From Bacilli bacterium (GTDB lineage Bacteria > Bacillota_I > Bacilli_A > RFN20 > CAG-826), in the NCBI GenBank assembly GCA_024698065.1, contig JAILRR010000103.1, forward strand, positions 1-30,149: a stretch of 30,149 nucleotides of DNA, written 5' to 3'. The translations under genes and the position numbers were made by a program. Positions 15,185-22,363 of this stretch are shown here, in pieces; position 1 is the first letter of the stretch; every line of letters begins with the position of its first letter. The notes beneath the pieces were generated by a model. It ran no database searches. It was not told the origin of the DNA and saw only the letters and a list, made by a program, of their open reading frames with translations.

Positions 15185-15208
15185 GGCGCTCGATTGAGCG
15201 CCTTTTTT
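15185..15208 (+). terminator. Rho-independent terminator after rpmF
   Basis: GGCGCTC (15185-15191), GATT loop, GAGCGCC (15196-15202), then six T. A perfect 7-bp GC-rich stem. Confidence 0.95.
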
Positions 15209-15225
15209 ATTAAATAAAAAACCTT

Positions 15226-15231
15226 TATAGT
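15226..15231 (+). promoter_or_regulatory. -10 box giving a leaderless family-4 glycosyltransferase transcript
   Basis: TATAGT ends 7 nt before the ATG at 15239; the expected start of transcription is at or 1 nt before the A of the start codon. There is no -35 match: the usual position falls in the T-run of the rpmF terminator. No Shine-Dalgarno sequence is present. Confidence 0.5.
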
Positions 15232-15238
15232 AATAGTT

Positions 15239-16240
15239 ATGAAAGTCCTTTTGTATTTCGAAGGCCAAGAAGCCATCAAAACAAGCGGCATAGGCCGCGC
15301 TTTAAGCCATCAGATCCGTGCTTTGGAGAGCCAGGGAATTGAATATACCCTCAACCCTAAAGATGATTTCGATATTGCCCATATCAACACGATTTGGGCC
15401 AAAAGCGGTGCAGTCCTAAGGAAATGCAAGAAAAGGAAGATTCCTGTTATCGTTCACGGGCATTCGACTTTCGAGGATTTCAGAAACTCTTTCAAAGCCT
15501 GGCAGCTGGTCGCCCCAGTATATAATTCCCGCATCCGTTACATGTATTCACATGCTGACTTAATCGTCACGCCCACGCCATATTCCAAAGGCCTTATCGA
15601 TGGTTATGGCTTTGCCAAGAAGGTCATCGATATCTCAAATGGAATCGATTTGAATGAATACGCCGAAGATCTCAATGCTCAAAAGGCTTTCAGAGAGAAG
15701 TTTGGCATCAAAGAAGGCGAAAAGTTTGTCATGGGCGTTGGCTTCCCATTCGAAAGAAAAGGCATCAAGGACTTCTTTGAAGTTGCTAGAGCTTTCCCAA
15801 ATGTCAAATTCATCTGGTTTGGCGCCCTTCAGAAGATCTTGACCAACCATAAAGTGAAAGTGTGGGTCAAGCACCGCCCGGAAAACGCCATCATGGCAGG
15901 ATATTGCAAAGGCGATTTGATCCATGGCGCCTATCAGCAAGCTGCCTGTCTTTTCTTCCCTTCTCTAGAAGAGACCGAAGGAATCGTTGTTCTTGAGGCT
16001 TTAGCCAGTCATTGCCCTCTTGTTGTCCGCGATATCGGTGTTTACCGTCCATGGTTAAAAGACAAAGTAAACGCTCACGTCGAAAAGGATAATGAAGGTT
16101 TCATTAAGACAATCGATTCGTTAATCAAGAACGGCGAAGACAAGTCCATCCTCGATGAAGGCTACAAAGTAGTAGAAGAAAGGACGCTCGAAATCGTCGG
16201 AGGCAAATTAAAAGAGGCTTATGAGAGCCTCCTTAAATAG
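15239..16240 (+). CDS. Family 4 (GT-B) glycosyltransferase, possibly glycolipid synthesis
   Basis: 333 residues. The GT-B fold is indicated by an N-terminal glycine loop TSGIGRAL (15-22), HGH (73-75), SNGID (133-137), the start of the C-terminal Rossmann domain with GFPFERKGIKDFFEVARAF (168-186), and the donor-binding E245-x7-E253 motif (EETEGIVVLE). Retaining GT4 enzymes of this size in Bacilli and Mollicutes include diacylglycerol glucosyltransferases and capsule or teichoic acid enzymes. The substrate is not determinable here; a membrane glycolipid role is my inference. There is no signal peptide or membrane span. It meets the opposite-strand family-2 glycosyltransferase with no intergenic base between the stop codons. 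Confidence 0.88.
   Translation: MKVLLYFEGQEAIKTSGIGRALSHQIRALESQGIEYTLNPKDDFDIAHINTIWAKSGAVLRKCKKRKIPVIVHGHSTFEDFRNSFKAWQLVAPVYNSRIRYMYSHADLIVTPTPYSKGLIDGYGFAKKVIDISNGIDLNEYAEDLNAQKAFREKFGIKEGEKFVMGVGFPFERKGIKDFFEVARAFPNVKFIWFGALQKILTNHKVKVWVKHRPENAIMAGYCKGDLIHGAYQQAACLFFPSLEETEGIVVLEALASHCPLVVRDIGVYRPWLKDKVNAHVEKDNEGFIKTIDSLIKNGEDKSILDEGYKVVEERTLEIVGGKLKEAYESLLK
16205..16231 (-). terminator. Candidate terminator of the minus-strand glycosyltransferase, inside the plus-strand gene
   Basis: GAGGCT (16214-16219) and AGCCTC (16226-16231) form a 6-bp stem with a 6-nt loop. Read on the minus strand the stem is followed by TTTTAATTT (16213 down to 16205). It sits in the last codons of the plus-strand gene, about 10 nt past the minus-strand stop. 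Confidence 0.45.
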
Positions 16241-17194
16241 TTAATTGAGCCACGCTCGATCAAGAAGTTCGTTATAGCTTCTTCCGGATTCGGGAAGAGG
16301 CTTTTTTAGATTCTTGACCTCCTTCCATTCTTTCTTTACGTTTTTGAGATATTCTTTGGAAGCGCCGTATTTTTTATCAAGCGACAAATCAAACAAGAGA
16401 GACAGGTATGAACGGAGTGTTGTCTTCTTAAAAGCCTCGATAAGCGTTTTATCCTGATTCTTCTCAAGATAGCTTCTGATGAGGGCGAATACCCAGAGAT
16501 GTCTTTCTGCACGGTCAGTGCGATGAACGCTCATGGCGCTAGTTGGGACATTCTTATAGTAATAATAAAGCGGGTCTTTAATGCAGACGACTTTCTCGCA
16601 ATATGAGAGCATCGAGATGCAAAAAGCCACATCTTCGAACATGTCTTTGTGATTGGATAAAAGTAGCAACGGCCTTTTCTCAACGATTTCCCTTTTCCAC
16701 ATCTTGGTCCAAAGGAAACCTCTGAAAGAGATGTCCCAAAGGAAAGCGGTGATCGCCTGTTTTTTGCCATATGTCATTTTGGAAGAGGAGAAGAAGGCTT
16801 TTTCTTTCTTCTCATCGACTTGGTAAAAAGAGCAATTGACACAGTCGGCGTCGGTATCCCTCATCGTTTTGACCAAGGTCGAGAGACAATCTTTCCTTAA
16901 TCTATCGTCGGCATCCATGAAATAGATGTAGTCGCCTTTTGCGTCTTCTATGGCCTTGGATCTCGATAGGGCCTGACCCATACGGTATTCTTCCGTGTGC
17001 ATTTTGATTCTCTCAGGATGCTTTTCGCAATATTCTTTGGCAAGAGCGATACTTCCATCGCCAGAATCGTCGATTCCCATGATCAATTCGGAAGGTTCCT
17101 CGAAATCCTGCTCTAAAAAGGAATCAAGGGCTCTCGCTAGAGTGTCTCTATTGCGAAAGACAGGCATGATGATTGAAACAACTGGTTTATCCAT
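16241..17194 (-). CDS. Family 2 (GT-A) glycosyltransferase
   Basis: 317 residues from the start I choose. The protein opens MDKPVVSIIMPVFRNRDTL, the standard beta strand and loop of GT-A enzymes. The donor site has GIDDSGDGS (40-48) and the metal-binding DxD is D94-A-D96 (FMDADDR). The C-terminal part is basic and helical, with no membrane span. An in-frame ATG at 17224 would add 10 residues (MTDLYAMITH). I reject it because a TGcTATGAT promoter lies between it and the ATG at 17194, and because family homology starts at MDKPVVSI. The product probably adds a sugar to a surface glycan or lipid; the acceptor is unknown. It is convergent with the family-4 enzyme, perhaps in the same pathway. Confidence 0.88.
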   Translation of the reverse strand: MDKPVVSIIMPVFRNRDTLARALDSFLEQDFEEPSELIMGIDDSGDGSIALAKEYCEKHPERIKMHTEEYRMGQALSRSKAIEDAKGDYIYFMDADDRLRKDCLSTLVKTMRDTDADCVNCSFYQVDEKKEKAFFSSSKMTYGKKQAITAFLWDISFRGFLWTKMWKREIVEKRPLLLLSNHKDMFEDVAFCISMLSYCEKVVCIKDPLYYYYKNVPTSAMSVHRTDRAERHLWVFALIRSYLEKNQDKTLIEAFKKTTLRSYLSLLFDLSLDKKYGASKEYLKNVKKEWKEVKNLKKPLPESGRSYNELLDRAWLN

Positions 17195-17201
17195 ATGCGT
17201 A

Positions 17202-17210
17202 ATCATAGCA
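17202..17210 (-). promoter_or_regulatory. Extended -10 promoter, leaderless, for the family-2 glycosyltransferase
   Basis: Minus strand TGCTATGAT is an extended -10 box. It ends 7 nt before the ATG at 17194, so the transcript should start on or 1 nt before the start codon. Confidence 0.6.
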
Positions 17211-17250
17211 TATAAATCAGTCACTTAAGTGACTAAATAATTGAAAAATG

Positions 17251-17278
17251 TTGCAAAACACCGACACTTCGATAGAAT
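17251..17278 (+). promoter_or_regulatory. Promoter of rpsU
   Basis: TTGCAA (17251-17256), 16 nt, TAGAAT (17273-17278); start near 17285, leader about 25 nt. AGGTG (17296-17300) lies 9 nt before the ATG at 17310. Confidence 0.75.
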
Positions 17279-17309
17279 AATGAAGCACGAAAGCGAGGTG
17301 AATGTAATT

Positions 17310-17486
17310 ATGCCAGTTAAAACTGTTCTCCGCGAAGGCGAAAATCTCGATGAAGCCTTACGTCGTTTCAAGAGAAGCGTCAACAAGAGCGGCATTCTCC
17401 TCGAATCCAGAAAAAGAGAGTTCTATCTCAAAACCGGTCTTCGTAGAAAAATGAAGTCCGAAATGGCCCGCCGTAAAAAGTGGTAA
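17310..17486 (+). CDS. rpsU: Ribosomal protein S21
   Basis: 58 residues, MPVKTVLREGENLDEALRRF through a strongly basic C-terminus ending RRKKW; the normal length of S21, a 30S protein near the mRNA exit site that influences initiation. The open frame extends upstream to 17241, but that extension has no ribosome site and contains the -10 box, so the start is the ATG at 17310. It is transcribed alone and followed by a strong terminator. In Bacillus rpsU follows mtaB closely; here the rpmF and glycosyltransferase block has entered between them. Confidence 0.96.
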   Translation: MPVKTVLREGENLDEALRRFKRSVNKSGILLESRKREFYLKTGLRRKMKSEMARRKKW

Positions 17487-17491
17487 AACCC

Positions 17492-17518
17492 ATCCCTCAG
17501 CAAAATGAGGGATTTTTT
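17492..17518 (+). terminator. Rho-independent terminator after rpsU
   Basis: ATCCCTCA (17492-17499) pairs with TGAGGGAT (17506-17513) around GCAAAA, followed by a T-run. A perfect 8-bp stem. Confidence 0.93.
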
Positions 17519-17553
17519 ATTGCCTTTTTTCCGAAAAAATCAGATTCCCATTC

Positions 17554-17559
17554 TATATA
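17554..17559 (+). promoter_or_regulatory. -10 box giving a leaderless C39-protein transcript
   Basis: TATATA ends 7 nt before the ATG at 17567; transcription would start at about 17566. This makes ATG 17567 the start rather than the in-frame GTG at 17564, which would lie at or before the first transcribed base. Confidence 0.5.
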
Positions 17560-17566
17560 GAAAGTG

Positions 17567-18772
17567 ATGGGAATTTTTGTTTATCAGGGAGATGAGGAAG
17601 GCTGTGGCCTTGCCGTCCTCAAAATGCTCCTCTTGGATCTGACCAAGAAAAAAGGCTATCGCTATCTTACTTCCGAAAAAGAAGGTGATATCTCTTTAGA
17701 AGACCTGCGCCAAATCGCTTTCAAGGAAGGAGTGGATATCAAATGGAAGCGCGCAAACAGCGAGGAAGATCTTCTAACGGCTACGAGTTTTCCTTTGCTC
17801 ATCCTTCTTAACGGAAAAGATAAAGGACATCTTGTTTATCTAAGAAAAGAGAGAAAAGAGAAGTTTCTTATTTATGATCCGGCGAGTGGAAGGAGATGGG
17901 TAAAGAAAAAAGAATTCGTCGAATCTTTCAGTGGAATCTATGGCGAACCAACGATGTTCAGCGAGGAGATTTGTTCATATTCAAAACCGAAGATCTTCTC
18001 CAAAACCGGGTTCTTTTTGAGCGCTCTTGTCTCATTGTCAGGAATTGCTTCCTTGTATTTCGGCTTATACCTCTTAGGCAAAGAAGACACATACGTCCTG
18101 ACCGCAGTGCTTTTGGCCATCTATGGCATGTTCAGCATAGGCTCTCGCTTGATTAGCGGCTTCTATAGCAAGAAGTTCGACAAGAGGTGGCTCAAATACG
18201 TCCCTTCGAGTTCAAAAAAGAAACTAGCCAAGAACTATGAGCGTTACTATGCGTTTAAGAGCTCAACGTTTCCGGCTGCTTTGAGTATTCTTGAAGCAAT
18301 CAGCCTCATCTTTGGTCTTTCCTTCTTGTTTGGTTTGAATGACCCATATTTCTATGTTTCGGCTATCGGATTAAGCGTTTACCTGGCATTAGAAAGCAGC
18401 ATTTTTAGAAACAAAGCCATTAAGAAAAAGGAAATGCTTTTAGCCGATGAAGCCGATCTTTTGAAAGGAAGGGACAGTCTTCACGAACAGCTTAAGAAGA
18501 TGAGTCTAATAAGTGACAAAGCTTTTCAAATCGGAGAGGGGATAACTTATATTCAAATCGTCTATATCGCAGTGGCCATAGGTTTATCTTTCGTGCCGTC
18601 TCTAATCAGTGGCAACTTCACTCTCAACTATTTGCTTTTTCACCTTTTTGGCCTTTTGGGACTCGGACAAGCGGTTCGGTCACTCCTCAATTTCTTCGAG
18701 AATCGATCCGATCGGCAAAGGGCGTATGTCTATTTCTGCGAGAATTTTGTCAAAAAAGAAGATTCAAGATAA
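17567..18772 (+). CDS. C39-type cysteine peptidase domain fused to a six-span membrane domain, no ATPase
   Basis: 401 residues. Residues 1-130 match the C39 peptidase fold that removes double-glycine leaders from bacteriocins and peptide signals: Q7 (oxyanion hole) and nucleophile C13 in YQGDEEGCGLAVLKML, H88 in GHLVYL and D104 in IYDPASG. Six hydrophobic segments follow at about 149-171, 175-199, 235-257, 260-280, 325-348 and 354-376. Short outside loops and longer inside loops between spans 2-3 and 4-5 recall an ABC exporter membrane domain. Peptidase-containing exporters continue into a nucleotide-binding domain of over 200 residues; here the protein stops after span 6 and ybeY follows, so no ATPase is present. 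No double-glycine precursor peptide was found nearby. It may be a processing protease on its own or may use an ATPase encoded elsewhere. Confidence 0.75.
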   Translation: MGIFVYQGDEEGCGLAVLKMLLLDLTKKKGYRYLTSEKEGDISLEDLRQIAFKEGVDIKWKRANSEEDLLTATSFPLLILLNGKDKGHLVYLRKERKEKFLIYDPASGRRWVKKKEFVESFSGIYGEPTMFSEEICSYSKPKIFSKTGFFLSALVSLSGIASLYFGLYLLGKEDTYVLTAVLLAIYGMFSIGSRLISGFYSKKFDKRWLKYVPSSSKKKLAKNYERYYAFKSSTFPAALSILEAISLIFGLSFLFGLNDPYFYVSAIGLSVYLALESSIFRNKAIKKKEMLLADEADLLKGRDSLHEQLKKMSLISDKAFQIGEGITYIQIVYIAVAIGLSFVPSLISGNFTLNYLLFHLFGLLGLGQAVRSLLNFFENRSDRQRAYVYFCENFVKKEDSR

Positions 18773-18792
18773 TTTTATCTTGCCTTCTTGTG

Positions 18793-18801
18793 TGCTAAAG
18801 T
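18793..18801 (+). promoter_or_regulatory. Extended -10 promoter of ybeY-era-recO, near-leaderless
   Basis: TGCTAAAGT is an extended -10 box (TGnTAnAnT). Transcription should start near 18808, 3 nt before the ybeY ATG. No -35 or Shine-Dalgarno sequence is seen. Confidence 0.5.
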
Positions 18802-18810
18802 ATTGCCGAT

Positions 18811-19275
18811 ATGGAAATAGTTTTTGATAATCCTTACGGAAAAGACTTTGACTGGTTAGAGGAAAGATACACCGAAATCGCAAAGGTTGCTTTCTCTTAC
18901 CTCAACATCAAAGAGAATTATGAAGTCGATGTTTCCCTCGTCGACGATGAGACCATTCATCAAGTAAATAGGGACTATAGAAACGTCGATCGTGTGACGG
19001 ATGTCATTTCGTTTGCCTTTAACGATGACAAGGATCCAAAAGATCAAATCAATTCCTTAGAAGTGCAGAAGATGCTTGGAGAAATCCTCATTTGTCTGCC
19101 TCAAGCCAAGCGCCAAGCTGCTGAGATCGGCAATTCGTTAGAACGTGAGTTGTCTTTCCTTTTCACGCATGGTCTTCTCCATTTGCTTGGCTATGACCAT
19201 ATGACACCAGAAGACGAGGCCATCATGTTCCCTCTCCAAGAGAAGATCCTTGGCCTTGTGGGAGATAAAAAATGA
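18811..19275 (+). CDS. ybeY: Endoribonuclease YbeY (rRNA maturation)
   Basis: 154 residues. YbeY is a zinc-dependent endoribonuclease needed for 16S rRNA 3'-end processing and ribosome quality control. The metal site H120-x3-H124-x5-H130 is intact in HGLLHLLGYDH, and the family region VTDVISFAF precedes it. Its stop overlaps era by 4 nt. In Bacillus, dgkA and cdd separate ybeY from era; they are absent here. Confidence 0.96.
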   Translation: MEIVFDNPYGKDFDWLEERYTEIAKVAFSYLNIKENYEVDVSLVDDETIHQVNRDYRNVDRVTDVISFAFNDDKDPKDQINSLEVQKMLGEILICLPQAKRQAAEIGNSLERELSFLFTHGLLHLLGYDHMTPEDEAIMFPLQEKILGLVGDKK

Positions 19276-20156
19276 AAGTCGGATTCGTATCAATTCTTGG
19301 CCTTCCAAACGTTGGAAAGAGCACTTTAATCAACGCGATTCTTTCAAAGAAAGTATCGATCGTTACCTCTAAATCACAAACAACCCGTGACGCCATCATG
19401 GGCGTTTATAACGAAAAAGATGTTCAGATTGTCTATATCGACACCCCAGGGCTTTTCCCAGGGGATGAAGCCCTTTATCAGATGATGGAGAAAAGCGCCC
19501 GCCGCTCAATTTCCGGCGTCGACGTCATTCTCTATGTCATCGATTCCACATCTAAGAACTATTCAAAAGATGATGAGACTCTCGCCTCAATCAAAAGCGA
19601 CGCCCCAATCATCCTTCTTTTCAACAAGATCGACGATGTGAGAGTCGAACAGATGGAAGCCCTCCTCGCTCATTACAACGAGAAGTACCCATCCTACGAG
19701 AAGATTCAGATCTCCGCTAAGACCAACTTCGGTTTGAAAGATATCAAAAATGCGGTGGTGGCTCACCTTTCTGAAGGTTTGCCATACTACCCAGAAGACG
19801 TCATAACCGATAAAGATAAGCCATTCATGGCCAAGGAAGCCATCAGAGAAGAGCTTCTTCGTTTCCTCAAGGATGAGATTCCTCACGAATGCGCAGTCGA
19901 GGTTACTTCTTTCATAGAAAGAGACGGTGGGTCCTTCATCAAAGCCACAATCGTTTCCGAAAAAGAAAGTCACAAAGCCATCATCATCGGAAAAGGCGGC
20001 GATATGATCAAGAAAATCTCCATGAGCACTCGTCACAACCTTGAGAAGATGTGGCAGCAACACGTCACTTTGATCTGCAAAGTCGAATGCGTCCCAGGAT
20101 GGAGAAACGATCCTCGTAAGCTCCAAAAACTAGGATATGGCGGAAAAGACGATTAA
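19272..20156 (+). CDS. era: GTPase Era
   Basis: 294 residues. Era binds the 3' end of 16S rRNA during 30S assembly. The G domain has the P-loop GLPNVGKST (10-18), switch I with SQTTRD, DTPG and NKID. The C-terminal KH domain contains IIIGKGGDMIKKI, the GxxG RNA-binding loop. A GGAG sequence about 8 nt upstream is inside ybeY, and the ATG overlaps the ybeY stop (ATGA), joining two 16S maturation factors. Confidence 0.97.
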   Translation: MKVGFVSILGLPNVGKSTLINAILSKKVSIVTSKSQTTRDAIMGVYNEKDVQIVYIDTPGLFPGDEALYQMMEKSARRSISGVDVILYVIDSTSKNYSKDDETLASIKSDAPIILLFNKIDDVRVEQMEALLAHYNEKYPSYEKIQISAKTNFGLKDIKNAVVAHLSEGLPYYPEDVITDKDKPFMAKEAIREELLRFLKDEIPHECAVEVTSFIERDGGSFIKATIVSEKESHKAIIIGKGGDMIKKISMSTRHNLEKMWQQHVTLICKVECVPGWRNDPRKLQKLGYGGKDD

Positions 20157-20856
20157 AACCATCGAAGGCTTTGTCCTTCGTTCCTCTCCTTATAAAGAAA
20201 GCGACGCCATGATGAATGTCCTTTCATCAGAAGGTCTCTTTTCCTTTTTGGGTAGGGGCGTCCAGAAAAACACAAGCAAGAATTTTGCCTCTAGCCAACT
20301 TCTTTCAAAGGCGAAGTTCTCTTTGGTCGAACAGAAAAACGGTGGATACGCTCTTCAGGAAAGTGAAGTTATATCACTTCCGGATGGCAAAAGCGATCTC
20401 ACGAGACTCGCTATCTTCAGTTTCATAGCCGAGGCGAGCGTGAAGCTCATTTCCGAAGAAGAAGCTTCCGTGATATATCCTTGGCTTGATCAAACGATGA
20501 ACCTTCTTAAGGAAAAAGGGAAAGAAGCATCTAGAGCGCTCATCTATTTCTGCCATTTATTGGGCGTTATTGGCTATGGCTTAGAAGTTGACGAATGCGT
20601 TGTTTGTGGCAAAAAGACCGACATCATCGGTGTTTCGTTCCGCGAAGGGGGTTTTGTTTGCCGCGATTGCGGCTCAGCTTCATCAAAACTCACAGCAAGA
20701 GATTTGAAGATCCTTAGATTCTGTTTCAAATGTGGCTTAAGCGACGCTCTTAGAGTGAGTTTTGAGGCCAAAGAAAGCCTAGCTTTGCTAAAGAGGCTCA
20801 TCCTATATGTTGAAGATTTCACGGGCGTTAAGCTCAAGAGTCTTGAACTGATATAA
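20137..20856 (+). CDS. recO: DNA repair protein RecO
   Basis: 239 residues. RecO helps load RecA at gaps by displacing SSB, with RecR and RecF. The N-terminal OB fold (about 1-80) has GFVLRSSPYKESDAMMNVLS. A helical domain with a C4 zinc knuckle (CVVC about 55 residues before FVCRDC... pattern) completes the protein. The ATG lies 20 nt inside era in another frame; AGGA precedes it at only 2-3 nt, so coupling to era translation is likely. The era-recO order is standard in Bacilli. Confidence 0.93.
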   Translation: MAEKTIKTIEGFVLRSSPYKESDAMMNVLSSEGLFSFLGRGVQKNTSKNFASSQLLSKAKFSLVEQKNGGYALQESEVISLPDGKSDLTRLAIFSFIAEASVKLISEEEASVIYPWLDQTMNLLKEKGKEASRALIYFCHLLGVIGYGLEVDECVVCGKKTDIIGVSFREGGFVCRDCGSASSKLTARDLKILRFCFKCGLSDALRVSFEAKESLALLKRLILYVEDFTGVKLKSLELI

Positions 20857-20885
20857 AACAATCGATACAGTTCACTTATATAGGG

Positions 20886-20913
20886 TTGACATTACACACT
20901 GACAACTTACACT
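20886..20913 (+). promoter_or_regulatory. Promoter of glyQS-dnaG-rpoD
   Basis: TTGACA (20886-20891), 16 nt, TACACT (20908-20913); start near 20920, leader about 42 nt. AAAGGT (20951-20956) lies 5 nt before the glyQS ATG. Confidence 0.6.
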
Positions 20914-20924
20914 TATACGCAGGG

Positions 20925-20944
20925 CTCTCATAGAGAGACTTTTT
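20925..20944 (+). terminator. Short leader hairpin with T-run before glyQS
   Basis: CTCTC (20925-20929), ATA, GAGAG (20933-20937), then AC and five T. It lies in the predicted leader, so it may be a weak attenuator; the 5-bp stem is short. No T-box features (specifier loop or the conserved antiterminator T-box sequence) are present. Confidence 0.35.
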
Positions 20945-20961
20945 AATTCGAAAGGTAGAAT

Positions 20962-22341
20962 ATGGCAAACAAGCATTCATTTGAGAAAATCACAACCCAT
21001 CTTCAACAGACTGGGTATATTTTTCCAGGTTCACAGATATATGGAGGTCTCTCGAACAGCTGGGATTACGGCCCATTAGGCGCTGAAATCAAGAAGAATG
21101 TCCGTGAGGCATGGTGGAAGAGATTCGTCCAAGAATCCCCAACCAACGTCGGCATTGATGCTGGTATTCTTATGAACCCACGCGTTTGGGAAGCTACCGG
21201 TCACGTTACGACCTTCAACGACCCAATGATCGACTGCAAGGCTTGCAAAGCCCGTCACCGCGCCGACGAACTCATCAAATCCGAGTTCCCAGATGCCGAT
21301 GTCGATAATATGACCTTCGAGCAGATGGATCAGTTCATCAAAGAGCATGATGTCAAATGCCCTGTTTGTGGAAAGGCCGACTTCACCCCAATCCGTAAGT
21401 TCAACATGATGTTCAAGACCCACATCGGTGTCACCGAAGATAGCAGCAGCGTCGTCTATCTCCGTCCAGAGACCGCCCAAGGCGTCTTTGTTAACTTCAA
21501 AAACGTTCAGCGTACCCAGAGAAAGAAACTTCCATTTGGTATCTGTCAAACCGGTAAGAGCTTCCGTAATGAAATCACCCCTGGGAACTTCACTTTCCGC
21601 ACTCGTGAATTCGATCAGATGGAAATGGAATTCTTCTGCAAGCCAGGAACCGACCTTGAGTGGTTCTCATATTGGAAAGACTACTGCCTCAAGTTCGTCG
21701 AAAGCCTTGGACCAAAAGCCGAGAACCTTCGCTTCCGTGACCATGAGCCAGCTGAGCTTGCTTTCTACTCAAAAGCCACAACCGACGTCGAATATGATTT
21801 CCCAGATCTCGGTTGGGGAGAAATCCTCGGCGTTGCCGATAGAACCGATTACGATCTGAAACGCCATCAGGACTATAGCAAAGAGGATATGACTTACTTC
21901 GATCCTGAGACCAGCGAGAAATACATCCCATACGTCATTGAGCCTTCCATGGGTCTTGACCGTCTTGTCCTCATGGTTCTCATGGATAGCTATGACGAAG
22001 AGGCTTTAGAAGGTGGAGATGTTCGCACCGTCATGCACATTCTTCCTTCGCTCGCCCCATACAAAATCGCCGTTCTCCCTCTTTCCAAGAAGCTTGAGGA
22101 GAAATCCAAAGAAGTTCTCAGTGTCCTCAACAAACACTTCCAGGTCACCTATGACGTGACTGGCTCAATTGGCAAGCGTTATCGCCGCCAAGACGAGATT
22201 GGAACCCCATACTGCGTCACCGTTGATTTCGACACTCTCGAGAACAACACCGTCACCATCCGTGATCGCGATACCATGCAGCAAATCCGCATGCCTATCG
22301 ACGAGCTCGTCAAACACTTCGAAGAAAAATTCGTTTTCTAA
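20962..22341 (+). CDS. glyQS: Glycyl-tRNA synthetase, single-chain dimeric type
   Basis: 459 residues. A class II synthetase that charges tRNA-Gly. It is the alpha2 form used by some Bacilli, Mollicutes, archaea and eukaryotes, not the alpha2beta2 form. It starts with FEKITTHLQQTGYIFPGSQI and has the glycine pocket region YGPLGAEIKKN. A zinc insertion (CKAC and CPVC) and motif 2 (FRNEITPGNFTFRTREFDQMEMEFF) follow. Motif 3 (PYVIEPSMGLDRLVL) leads to the C-terminal anticodon domain. dnaG follows after 22 nt on the same strand, as in Bacillus. Confidence 0.97.
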   Translation: MANKHSFEKITTHLQQTGYIFPGSQIYGGLSNSWDYGPLGAEIKKNVREAWWKRFVQESPTNVGIDAGILMNPRVWEATGHVTTFNDPMIDCKACKARHRADELIKSEFPDADVDNMTFEQMDQFIKEHDVKCPVCGKADFTPIRKFNMMFKTHIGVTEDSSSVVYLRPETAQGVFVNFKNVQRTQRKKLPFGICQTGKSFRNEITPGNFTFRTREFDQMEMEFFCKPGTDLEWFSYWKDYCLKFVESLGPKAENLRFRDHEPAELAFYSKATTDVEYDFPDLGWGEILGVADRTDYDLKRHQDYSKEDMTYFDPETSEKYIPYVIEPSMGLDRLVLMVLMDSYDEEALEGGDVRTVMHILPSLAPYKIAVLPLSKKLEEKSKEVLSVLNKHFQVTYDVTGSIGKRYRRQDEIGTPYCVTVDFDTLENNTVTIRDRDTMQQIRMPIDELVKHFEEKFVF

Positions 22342-22363
22342 GCATCGTTAAAGGAGGCAATCG

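Noticed and set aside
17241..17309. N-terminal extension of S21 from ATG 17241
   Set aside because: The extension contains the rpsU promoter, and S21 proteins start at MPVKTVL-type sequences; the ribosome site also points to 17310.
17564..17566. GTG start for the C39 protein
   Set aside because: Predicted transcription starts at about 17566, and the ATG directly after fits a leaderless transcript better.
19587..20126. 179-codon minus-strand open frame opposite era
   Set aside because: Antisense shadow of a well-conserved gene; no promoter, no ribosome site, and a composition typical of reverse-frame reading.
20857..20961. T-box riboswitch before glyQS
   Set aside because: The leader is too short and lacks the conserved T-box sequence and a specifier loop; only a 5-bp stem with a T-run is visible.
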